A stretch of DNA of 49,890 bases, taken from positions 1 through 49,890 of the forward strand of contig PDIP01000068.1 of NCBI GenBank assembly GCA_002811645.1, written 5' to 3'. Source of the stretch: Corallochytrium limacisporum. Lineage: Eukaryota; Opisthokonta. Made by a program: the position numbers and the translations under genes. Below the pieces are notes generated by a model. The model saw only the letters and a list, made by a program, of their open reading frames with translations. It was not told where the DNA came from and made no database searches. Of this stretch, positions 40,476-49,890 are shown one piece after another (the first letter of the stretch is position 1; every line of letters begins with the position of its first letter).

Positions 40476-41609
40476 TCATGAACTGTTTGTAGGGGTAATG
40501 TTGGACGTGATCTTTTTTTGCAACATGGGTCTTAGTGCGGACATAGTGATCAGCAGAGCCTCTTCTGTACGAATGGTGCGACTGCCCTGAGAAGGGCATA
40601 CATTCAGGTATGTGTCAAACAGATACTTGGGGTTATCCAATGGGAGCTGTTCGTCGGCTTCCAGACTAGCCTCTAAGCCATGTACACCGCCCAGGACGAT
40701 TAGACTATGCTCAAAATCTGGCATGTTCGACATCTCATCGACGTTGTCACCGCGTTCGGAAGTACCAATAGTCAGATCGTAGCCCCTCTTGAAGGGTGAG
40801 CCAGTGAAGACCTCTGACAGGGACGATGCCATTCGCGTCGTGTACCCCCAGTATTGATTGTGAGGTGTTGGTGCGTTGCGAGGTGTCGTGGGACTGACCA
40901 GTACACCATTCAGATGCTTATCCTGGCTGAACGCCAACTCCACATTAACTGCGTTTTCTCCTAGGTCAACAGTCACTCGGACACCGGGCTGGATGACTTT
41001 GTCAACGAGCACCTCCTTCTTCAGACCTACGTAAACATAGGTTCCCTGCTGATTCTTGGTTGGCCGGTCGAGGGTCACGCCCTCCCTAAACCGCGATGGC
41101 ATGGTCTCACGGAGATGATGGGGGGCATCTAGAGGATTCAGTAAACCAGCGTACTGGAGATCCCTGTGCTTAGGGAAGAAATGCTTACGGAGGTACTGCG
41201 GAGTTTCAAGATACTGCAATATCCGAGCCAGAAAGACAGTGCCTTCCGTGTTCTTTGCATCTGTTACTGCACCTTCGGTTGTTGTGTGCCCGCTCTGAGA
41301 TTCGTCAAAGACAACTACCTCGTCCACTTCATAAACAGTAAGCGCCCTAGCAATCTGACCTGCCAGGTAAGTTCGCAGCTCCCCTGACTGTGCATTGTCA
41401 ACTATAGATCCCGGAAGCGCTACGGAAACTGTAGGACGCTGTTTTGGCTTGCTATGTTTCTTTTCCTTCTTCTTTTCTGTCTTAGCTTGTTTGGAGGCAG
41501 GTTCCTTGCCTTCGGTGCCCGGTTGCTTGGCCTTCCTTTTCTTGGCCTCTTGCTTTTCCAGCATTGGGTCGCTGGCCGACGTATCACCTGGATTGGTCTC
41601 CAGCATCAT
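40476..41609 (-). CDS. SPOUT1-family methyltransferase, right-arm copy
   Basis: Identical 377-residue product to 8,282-9,415. Confidence 0.94.
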   Translation of the reverse strand: MMLETNPGDTSASDPMLEKQEAKKRKAKQPGTEGKEPASKQAKTEKKKEKKHSKPKQRPTVSVALPGSIVDNAQSGELRTYLAGQIARALTVYEVDEVVVFDESQSGHTTTEGAVTDAKNTEGTVFLARILQYLETPQYLRKHFFPKHRDLQYAGLLNPLDAPHHLRETMPSRFREGVTLDRPTKNQQGTYVYVGLKKEVLVDKVIQPGVRVTVDLGENAVNVELAFSQDKHLNGVLVSPTTPRNAPTPHNQYWGYTTRMASSLSEVFTGSPFKRGYDLTIGTSERGDNVDEMSNMPDFEHSLIVLGGVHGLEASLEADEQLPLDNPKYLFDTYLNVCPSQGSRTIRTEEALLITMSALRPMLQKKITSNITPTNSS

Positions 41610-43039
41610 GTCGAGACTACACTATTAAAAGATCATCCGCGCGATCTTCGGGCTCCAAAATCCAATCTCAAATGATAGGGTGAGGCAGCCACATGAAGTA
41701 CCCTCCGGGACTTCAGGTGGGACCCGCACCCCGTTCCCGCTGAGGGCCCCCTACTGCGCGCGTGGCCCGCCTTCCCAACTGCCCCCTTCATTTCTGCACA
41801 CTGCAGTATGACCCATCCTATGTAAATCGGCCGGCCCGCGTTAGGAACACCCACAGATGAGTGAAGTGTAAACCGCAGCCTTAGTGCAAACGTTGCCCCG
41901 GGGGAGGGGGCATCGGTACGTAATTCACACTACACTTCGATACTGAGCGTAATTGAGGATACGACCTGCAATGTTCGCAGAGTTTAGCTTACTGCACCCA
42001 ACGAATTTCCACCTCACGATAATGTAATGGATGCGTTCAATTTGTTCAGCTGGCGGCTACAGGTCAGAGATTTTATATATGAGCGACTGCCTTCAACATA
42101 CTATGTATTTTATTCCCGTATGTGAAGGAAACAGGGTTCCAAATTGCCTGGTCGCCAAAAATTGAGAGCCCGGCGCAGGAACCACGAAGAGGATGCGGAA
42201 GCAGCGTACTGCCAGGTCACGCCAATGTTGCAAATATTCTGGACTAAACTTTGCATCAAGCACATGATTTCCAAAAACATGGCAAACTAAGGATGCTCCA
42301 TATGTCCGATGTTGCCCTTATGAGTCGAAAAGCAAGGAGATTGGGACATAAACGATGCATCGCAAAGTCGTAGATGGATCAAGTTTCAATCAGGATGAAT
42401 TGTTCACGGCCTTGGCTGGTCCCGTCCCGCATACAGAGCGTTATGGAGTCCTTGGCTATTTTGAAAGTACCCGATCTGTATTCCGTTCTCTTAAACGACA
42501 ATTAAATGGGGGTACTCATACTCTTTTGTAAAGTTGCTAGGTGTTATGCTTACGATTCACTAGGATGGGGTGGGTGCTCAGATGACAAGTGATTCCTTGT
42601 TGTGGCCATGGGCATTCAGAACCCATGTTGCTTCCTCTCCAGGTCAACCATGATGGAAAGCATCGTTTTATAATGAGGATTCAAGTTCTCTCAATAGATG
42701 ACGGTGGAAATCAAATCAACCGGCGATTGTGCAGAAAAGGGCAGATGTTTGTGGAGATCAGTGGCCTCGTAACGAGTGCTAGTGCGCTTGTGAGCTGACT
42801 AACACATACATGACAGAACGACACGAGAAAACCGTCTCCAAGACCGAGTGTGTTGTCATTTCAATTTGGAAGCGGTTGGATGAAATCAAATATGCGAAAA
42901 AAAACTACAGATGAACACTGTTGTCCATGCCCTGTTGATTTGAAACGCGCACCCAGAGTTCTTATTTCGGGGTCCCTCACCATACCATGACCACATATCA
43001 GCGAGCTGCCCAGAATTGCCTTTGTGACAGAGATGTTTC

Positions 43040-43981
43040 TTATTTCTTCTTTCCCTTCTTATCATTGGCCAGCATCTTTTTCTCGGCCGGCTTCAGGATG
43101 TGGAAAGAGCACATGAGCGTCTCATCTACGCTCATCATTGCTCCAGCGTTGTCGAATTCACCACAGTAGTTTGGTGCTGAGAAAATGGTCACGAGCTGAC
43201 GTTTTGCAAAGAATTCATAGCCATCTTCCACGACCTGGTGGGCTCGGCAAATGAGATCAAAGTCGTGACGTGTCAAGAACTTGCTAACCACATCTGGTCC
43301 GAATGTGAAAGACACACCTCGGTCATTTTCTCCCCAACCCGAAATATCTTTGTCGGGATCACTCCACAGCAAGTCACACAGCAGACCAGTGTCAGGCACA
43401 TCAGTTGGGCGCATGATACGGCGCAGCTGTTCCATGTTCACCAAATCAGGGCTCAGACCACCATGCATGCAGAAAATTTTCTCGTCAATTACTGCAGCAA
43501 TGGGCAAGCAGTTGAAGCAGTCTGTGAATGTCTTCCACAACTTAATGTTGTACCGCCGCTTGCATTCATCGTAGAAACCGTAAATGCGGTTAATGCTGGC
43601 ACATTCGTGATTTCCGCGCAAAATGAAGAAATTTTCGGGGTATTTGATCTTGTAAGCTAGAAGCAGGCAAATGGTCTCCAGACTCTGTTTACCGCGATCA
43701 ACATAGTCTCCGAGGAAGAGGTAGTTGGATTCGGGAGGAAAACCGCCGTACTCGAAAAGACGAAGCAGATCAAAATACTGCCCATGGACATCACCGCAGA
43801 TCTTGATCGGGGCCTCCAGCTCCAGCAGGATAGGCTGCTGCACAAAGATCTCACGTGCCTTAATGCAAAGACCACGAATAGTCTGCTCGCTCAGCTGTAC
43901 CTGTTTGCCCGGACGTTCACCCTTGACTTCCAACAGGGAAGCGATGACGGCGTCAATGTCGATGTCGACGTTGGTTGCCAT
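43040..43981 (-). CDS. GLC7: PP1 catalytic subunit, right-arm copy
   Basis: Identical 313-residue product to 5,910-6,851. Confidence 0.97.
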   Translation of the reverse strand: MATNVDIDIDAVIASLLEVKGERPGKQVQLSEQTIRGLCIKAREIFVQQPILLELEAPIKICGDVHGQYFDLLRLFEYGGFPPESNYLFLGDYVDRGKQSLETICLLLAYKIKYPENFFILRGNHECASINRIYGFYDECKRRYNIKLWKTFTDCFNCLPIAAVIDEKIFCMHGGLSPDLVNMEQLRRIMRPTDVPDTGLLCDLLWSDPDKDISGWGENDRGVSFTFGPDVVSKFLTRHDFDLICRAHQVVEDGYEFFAKRQLVTIFSAPNYCGEFDNAGAMMSVDETLMCSFHILKPAEKKMLANDKKGKKK

Positions 43982-46659
43982 TTCTTATTCGGTTATAATT
44001 CCGTGACCTGTTTGGCTCTCCTTATAATTACAAAGGCCCGATTCCCATTCAATGGTCACCGACACCTGTTGTTTATAATCCTGCGACTTTCAACGAACCC
44101 GTCAAAATTCAATACATACAAATAAGTCCCAGTAATGTAGACTACGCGTTGTATCAAGTAGGCAAAAAGGAAAGGTGATTATAAACAGTGATTTGACTCA
44201 AATAGCCAAGGCTCTTGATGTCCCTTATCTTGGCAGGATTTTTCTCGTACTCCACAAGTCTGGTTACTTTTGGCAGAGAACTTATGCTCCAATGAATTCC
44301 ATCGCAGCCACTCTAAAGCTTAGTCCTTGCGTTTCACTCACGCGAAAAAATAACAAAAGTGGGCTCTGAAACACTGCAGGGGCCCCAAAACACTTTTTGT
44401 TGCTACCACTGTCGACGACCAGGTTTTTCACCAACTCTTCCATTGATAATCAGTTTGTGCCCCTCCTCTATCTGGCGCCCAGGTTTTAACCAGGTACGCC
44501 ACATGAAGATTGAAACAATCCTTTGGAGAGGTGACCCTGCGAAATGGAAAACGAAAAGGACCATGTAGGCCCCGCTCCCAATATCTCTGCGTACGGACTG
44601 ATTTGCTATCAACACATGCAAGTGGTAATGTACCGAAAGCTAACGCGCGCGGTGCACAGAATGTTGGGACAGGATGGCAAGTGTGTGTTCGTGGGTGGGC
44701 CTTTTTTTTTTCTTCGTCAGACGCGGCTGCTGTGCTGCTTGTGTGCGCTGTAGGGACGGAACGAAAGATGGCGCCTTCTTTCCATGCGCGACGGAAAAAC
44801 GAAAATGTACGGCGAGCGAACAAAAATTCGATTGTTGTCCCTCCCGCACCGCCCTCGGGTACGAAACGGGGAGAGCGCTGTGTCTCCCTAGGGCTCCATT
44901 CGGGCTCTCCTGCCCTCACTTCTTGAATTTGGTCACGGAGCGGGCTATCTGTTCGGTTGTTTTGCTTTTCTCCCCGTGTTCGGTGTGGTTAGCCTCAAGC
45001 AGGCATACCCAACGCCGAGCATGGAATAAGTGGGCGCCGCTGTTGCTGCATTCTGGCACCGCTGCTGCCTTCCTGAATAATAGCGGAATAGAGACCAACA
45101 CTGGCGGCGGATTCTTTCAATGGGTACTCTGCTATTATCTGCTCCGTCTCCATGCGCTTTGGACCCAATTCATGCTGGTCGCAGCATAATTTCCACAACC
45201 GTGGTGGTATCCTTCTTCCGAGCTTTCGCCCTCGACGGTGACACCGTCATTCTGAGCACGTCGAGAATTCGGGGGTGCGTGCCGAGAACCATACAGCCTA
45301 TATTGAGCATATTGCGGCAGGTCATGCAGCAGTGAAAGTACCGCTTCAACCGTTCGAAGAGATGCAATGGCGGTGGCCCATGTGCTGCTTACCTGGTTCA
45401 TACTTTTTCTTTTCCATTCCGGCTTCACGGTTGCTGTCTTTGTGGTGGCAGAAACTTTGAGCCGCTCTGGAGATTTCTCCCCTCTCGCCCTGCCTTGGGC
45501 ACTCTTCCTCGTTGCGAGCTTTTCCTCGCAAGTTGTAGAGAAAAATTATGGTGGCCGAGAGCACGGGTGAGGAGGTCTCACGATCGCACTCCTTGCTTTC
45601 CCTTGCCGCTTTGCTGCTGCCATAGTCACAACAGAATAACAAGCGCACGGAGTTTGACCGTGGAAGTCAGTATATGGGTGATTGAATCAGGGGCCTCTTT
45701 ATTGTAACCGGCTTTCCCGTCCAGTTTCCAGCTGTCTTTCGGCCCCTTTTCCCAGAGCCCACCCCCCCCTACAATTTCTTCCGTCTCTCCATCGCCCTGT
45801 TCAGCTCCTGAATGCCCACAATTTCAGCCAATGGCAGCCAGCCAAACGAAGGTAATGAGGCATCCACAATTGTGCACGATTTCCTCATCCATCACACGTC
45901 TTGTCTGGCCATGAACGATGTGCATGGTCAAGCAGACTCCTTTGTACCCTTCCACGTAAAGGAAGGAGTGAGCTCGCCCATCATATGCCGGGCCGTTAAG
46001 CATGCACCCTTCTGGGGCAGGATAAGAGATGATTGTACAGTGTTATTAGGTTTTCAGTTTCATTGGCGCGTTCTTATGTAATAACTAATAGGAAAATCAC
46101 AACACACACGGCCCGGAACGAAAACATACAAACCCCGGCAGAGACAGTGGCTATAGTATCGCTTCACGAACCAACAATTCATTCTCGAAGTCACAAGCGC
46201 GACCCGCGAACTTGCCCGGAACGACCTGATGGTCTCTACTGGGTACAAACTTGTTTGAGTTGGCACTCTTTCAGCAGCTGTCATCCGCAGAAGGCGGGAA
46301 AAAATCAAGAGCAAAAACGACACATCATTGCATGGAAGGGAGCGGAAATGCGGTGTCCGGCGCCCATTGTGCTTCTGGCACGGAGCAGGTTTGGACGGTG
46401 TCGTAGTGTGGATCGGAAAGGCGGGCGGTCACGTCGGAGATTAAGCAAGTTTAGTGACAGCGAGAATTTACGAATGGCATGTGACGGACTCATGCGTAGC
46501 ACAGTGGTAGTATTATTTGCTTAAATGAAAGTGATGGAATATGACATTGCGAAGCGAACCATGAGGGTATGTCAAGCAGACGTGCTCACAAATGATCGAC
46601 TATCTTTTATTTCAAACGAAAGACTTATACAACACATTCCATAATTTAACATAACCACA

Positions 46660-47064
46660 ATGTCGGGAACGGCATTCCTGTTTATTCTGGCCGTGGTCCT
46701 AGTGGCCGTCCTCCTCTTTGGCATGGTCTTTTTCATTATTATGCTGAGTGATTTGGAGTGTGACTACATCAACCCCATCGACTGTTGTAACAAGCTCAAT
46801 CAGTTTGTCATTCCGGAGTATGCGCTGCACGGTTTCCTAACTGTAATCTTCTTACCGGCGGGACAGTTTATTGCATTCCTCATGAACTTGCCTCTGGTGG
46901 GATATCACGCATGGAAGTACACTCAGAAGAAGCACACTTATGACGCTACCAGTATATTCCAGCAGCTCAAGTATCACCGTCAGGAGTGCCTGGTCAAGCT
47001 TGGCTTCTACCTGCTCTGCTTCTTCTTCTACCTGTACCGCATGATGGTCGCTCTACTCGACTGA
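46660..47064 (+). CDS. Cornichon/Erv14, right-arm copy
   Basis: Identical 134-residue product to 2,827-3,231. Confidence 0.95.
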   Translation: MSGTAFLFILAVVLVAVLLFGMVFFIIMLSDLECDYINPIDCCNKLNQFVIPEYALHGFLTVIFLPAGQFIAFLMNLPLVGYHAWKYTQKKHTYDATSIFQQLKYHRQECLVKLGFYLLCFFFYLYRMMVALLD

Positions 47065-47391
47065 AATGCTGCTACAGCATGAGACGTACGTGAATTCATA
47101 GGCAGCATGGAATCATAGAAACTCGGGCGTGTTCCCGTCCATGTAATACAGGGCAATGGGATTGATATCGCAGTGGATCGGCTAGGGTCATCCATCTCAC
47201 ACAGAAAATGTATCAAAACTACAACATAGGTTCCAACATACGCTGCAGCGCATAGCGCTACACACACAAAACAAATATTACACTTGCATTTGACATGTTT
47301 TACATACGAAAGTCTTCTATATAGTGCGGTACTATAGTCGTTCAAGAATAGAAACTTGGCTTCAGTTTTCAAGTACTGGTGGCTTGCACAT

Positions 47392-47913
47392 CTACACAAG
47401 GCCAAGACATTCATTGATCCACTCCTCGGTGAGTTCTTCAGGGTCACGGAGGTTTAGACTCTGCAAAGGAAGAAAGTAGGAATGGAGGGTTAAGAAACAG
47501 TTAGAATATCTCACAGTTCTATGTCATATCCGACATGGGAAACAAGTACTTACCTTATTGATCTGAAACTCTCGCATAACAGCCGGCTGTGCTCCTGTGT
47601 AAATCATGTTCAATTGCGGTTTTGTGCCATCTGGGAAGTAGCTGACAAAGACCAAGGGGAAACTCTTCCTTCCGTCGTCGTGTTCAAAGCAATAACTTAT
47701 GACAACATATCGAGGTTCTGCGATGGGCAAATCGCCTCCAAAGTCTTCAATGTCCGCGTTGTCCACGACCTCGTCAATAACGACACGAGCGTCCTTCTCT
47801 ATCGACTCGATCTTCAGACTTAGAATACCATTGTTCTGCGCCTTACGAAAGCGCAACTTCTTGCACGCCGCCTTAGCGTCGTCAGTGATCGTGCATACGT
47901 CAATGTTTGCCAT
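47392..47913 (-). CDS. Glia maturation factor, right-arm copy, two exons
   Basis: Exons 47,554-47,913 and 47,392-47,460, with the intron at 47,461-47,553. Identical to 1,978-2,499. Confidence 0.92.
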
Positions 47914-48519
47914 ATTTACGTCCTGTATGTGTGTGTTTCGAAAATGTAAAGGCTTGGGTATTGAGATCAGTGCGCATCTCTCTTGAATTACCTTTCGTCC
48001 ACGACTTTACTCGCTGTGAAAACGCCACAACACCGCGGGACTTTTCTCCCGCGCCGCCGCGACGGGATGTCCAGCACCCACCCTCGCTGGGACCCCATCC
48101 GCACCAGTACGGACACAACACAACAGCAACTGTGACAACATTTTCCTCACAACCCGCCCGCCCCTCTTCATCCCGCCTCACTTGTTGGGGGTCCCCTTTT
48201 CTTTGTACTTGGCGGGAAGGTGGGGATTTGGGCAGCGCTGCTAAGTAAACCGGGTCCAGTTGATCGATCTCGTAGTTCGTGTCTCTACGGTCCAAGGGGT
48301 CGTGAATAAAGCTACCACACAAGTTGAAGAGCTTCGTTTCTTTTATTCGATTTTTGAATGCGTTTATAAGGATTGCTGGGAGAAAGCTATAGTGTGTCTG
48401 ATCCCAGATCAATGGGAAGTAGTTGCCCTACAAAACTAACCCCAGCAACATTCATGTGTTGAAGACAGTTTTGATTCGCATAATTGAAGCACAAATGATG
48501 AAGTGAGTTAAAGACTACT

Positions 48520-49527
48520 TTAAGGGGTCATGCCACGCTCTTCAAACATGTTGACCATCTTCTTACCCATTTGTGCGGGGGAGTCGACAACCTCAACGCC
48601 AGCCTTGTTCAGGGCCTTGATCTTGTCATCGGCGCCTCCCTTACCACCGCTAATAATGGCACCCGCGTGACCCATGCGACGGCCGGGGGGAGCTGTGCGA
48701 CCAGCAATGAAGCTAACAATAGGCTTGTTCTTCTGGTTGTTCTCAATGATGTACTCTGCCGCCTCTTCCTCAGCACTGCCACCAATCTCACCGATGAGAA
48801 TGATACCCTCAGTTTCGTCGTCGTGCAGGAAGATGTCCAGGCAGTCGATGAAGTTAGTGCCGTTGAAGGGGTCACCACCGATACCGACACACAGGGTTTG
48901 TCCCTGGCCGGAGGCAGTGGTCTGACCTACGGCCTCGTAGGTCAGAGTACCGGAGCGGGATACGACACCAATCTTACCGCGCTTGTGGATATGTCCGGGC
49001 ATGATACCAATCTTGCACTCATCAGGGGCAATGACACCGGGGCAGTTTGGTCCCACCAGACGAGTCTTCTCCTGGCTCAGAAGAGCTTGCTTGACCTTGA
49101 CCATATCGGCCTGAGGGATACCCTCAGTAATGCACACACAGAGACCGATCTCAGCTTCCATGGCCTCCATGATAGCGGCGGCTGCGCCCGGCGGAGGCAC
49201 ATACACGACGGTGGCATCTGCAACGGTCTCCTTCATAGCCTCGGAAACGCTAGCGAAGACGGGCAGACCAAGATGGGTGGTACCAGCTTTCTTGGGGGAC
49301 ACACCACCGACCATGTTGGTGCCGTATTCAATTGCCTGCTGGCTATGGAAAGTACCCTGCTTACCCGTGAAACCCTGGCAGATGACCTTGGTGTTGGAAC
49401 CGATCTTCAAGTTCTGGCGAGTCTTGGAGTAGTCAGCCATGGTACGCACACCAATAGCACGGGTAAACATGGTAGGCTGGACTGCCTGAGCCCGCTGAAC
49501 GGTACGAAGTGCCTGAAGGGACAACAT
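48520..49527 (-). CDS. LSC1: Succinate-CoA ligase alpha, right-arm copy
   Basis: Identical 335-residue product to 364-1,371, with active-site His287 retained. Confidence 0.95.
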   Translation of the reverse strand: MLSLQALRTVQRAQAVQPTMFTRAIGVRTMADYSKTRQNLKIGSNTKVICQGFTGKQGTFHSQQAIEYGTNMVGGVSPKKAGTTHLGLPVFASVSEAMKETVADATVVYVPPPGAAAAIMEAMEAEIGLCVCITEGIPQADMVKVKQALLSQEKTRLVGPNCPGVIAPDECKIGIMPGHIHKRGKIGVVSRSGTLTYEAVGQTTASGQGQTLCVGIGGDPFNGTNFIDCLDIFLHDDETEGIILIGEIGGSAEEEAAEYIIENNQKNKPIVSFIAGRTAPPGRRMGHAGAIISGGKGGADDKIKALNKAGVEVVDSPAQMGKKMVNMFEERGMTP

Positions 49528-49836
49528 GATTGAGCTACTGTATGTTATTAGCTAAAACACCGAGCTCCTAATGGCTATAACAGATGTGGACCGACTATTG
49601 TTTATTTCCCGAGATCTTCTCATAGCTTGGGTGCTTTTTACGTCTAACTGGGAATACAATACACCAAAATCATTCCGACTGGTACAATCTTAGGTCCCGG
49701 AAAAGAAATTCTCGTACTGCCCAAAACACTAGAAACGACGACCCCAAACCAAGTGCACAATCTCGGCCCGTGTGCATTCTTGAGCAGTCCAGGTGCTTTA
49801 TTTTTGGCCCAGCTCCACACACCCCAGAAGCCCACA

Positions 49837-49874
49837 CCCCACCCCACCCCCCTTCCCCAAGGGGGGAAGGGGGG
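49837..49874 (-). repeat. Terminal hairpin and G-quadruplex motif, right end
   Basis: Mirror of 17-54. The G-rich runs lie on the minus strand here. The stem is 49,847-49,858 with 49,863-49,874. Confidence 0.85.
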
Positions 49875-49890
49875 GGGTTGGTGGTGGCAG

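Larger units (their letters stand above)
24946..49890 (-). repeat. Right arm of the palindrome (reverse-complement copy)
   Basis: This is the inverted copy of 1-24,945. With no divergence seen between the arms, it is either a technical duplicate or a very recent or actively homogenised inversion. Gene entries in this arm are duplicates and should not be counted as paralogues until the axis has been confirmed. Confidence 0.97.

Noticed and set aside
1-49890. Interpretation as a set of recent paralogous gene pairs or a transposon with inverted repeats
   Set aside because: The arms meet with no spacer and contain ordinary housekeeping genes, with no transposase, integrase or target-site duplication. 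An inverted copy of a single segment is the simpler reading.

Overview
The window is one 24,945-bp unique sequence followed immediately by its own reverse complement. Every position x pairs with position 49,891-x. The axis lies between 24,945 and 24,946, inside a C8|G8 run with no spacer. Every open reading frame recurs at its mirrored coordinate and the stretches compared by eye match exactly, so only about 25 kb of the sequence is independent. The match runs precisely to both ends of the window. This is the signature of a fold-back contig (missed-adapter read, amplification chimera or assembly fold-back). A real giant palindrome or inverted dimer remains the alternative.

Organism: eukaryotic and probably an early-diverging fungus. 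The genes are compact and almost intron-free. The two coding introns are 93-94 nt, with GTAAGT donors and TTCTAAC/TACTAAC branch sites. There is a kinase of the fungal IKS1 type, a Cgr1-type ribosome-biogenesis protein and an Erv14-type cornichon. There is also a presenilin, a family generally missing from ascomycete and basidiomycete yeasts and molds. TAA, TAG and TGA are all used as normal stops. Placement below 'early-diverging fungus' is not supported by the sequence alone.

Layout of the left arm; the right arm is its mirror: succinate-CoA ligase alpha (+), glia maturation factor with one intron (+), cornichon/Erv14 (-), a 2.7-kb stretch with no convincing gene, PP1 catalytic subunit (+), a 1.4-kb gene-poor stretch, a SPOUT1-type RNA methyltransferase (+), a small TFIIIC tau55/GTF3C6-like protein (-), an IKS1-like membrane-anchored kinase (+), a (GA)n microsatellite, a FAT1/FATP acyl-CoA synthetase (+), mitochondrial dihydroorotate dehydrogenase (-), a broken helical-repeat gene (-), a Cgr1-like protein (+), a Tim17/22-like membrane protein with one intron (-), cardiolipin synthase (+), presenilin (-), then about 1.8 kb of non-coding DNA up to the axis.

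The genes are mostly housekeeping and alternate as convergent and divergent pairs with short 3' gaps (32-139 bp for several pairs). Four products are mitochondrial or probably so (succinate-CoA ligase, DHODH, cardiolipin synthase, the Tim-like protein). No pathway unites the set, and nothing resembles a mobile element, CRISPR, rRNA, tRNA or a biosynthetic cluster. The points most worth checking are the palindrome, the hairpin and G-quadruplex DNA at its ends and axis, and the unrecognised repeat-protein pseudogene with two in-frame TAGs and an A-run frameshift.
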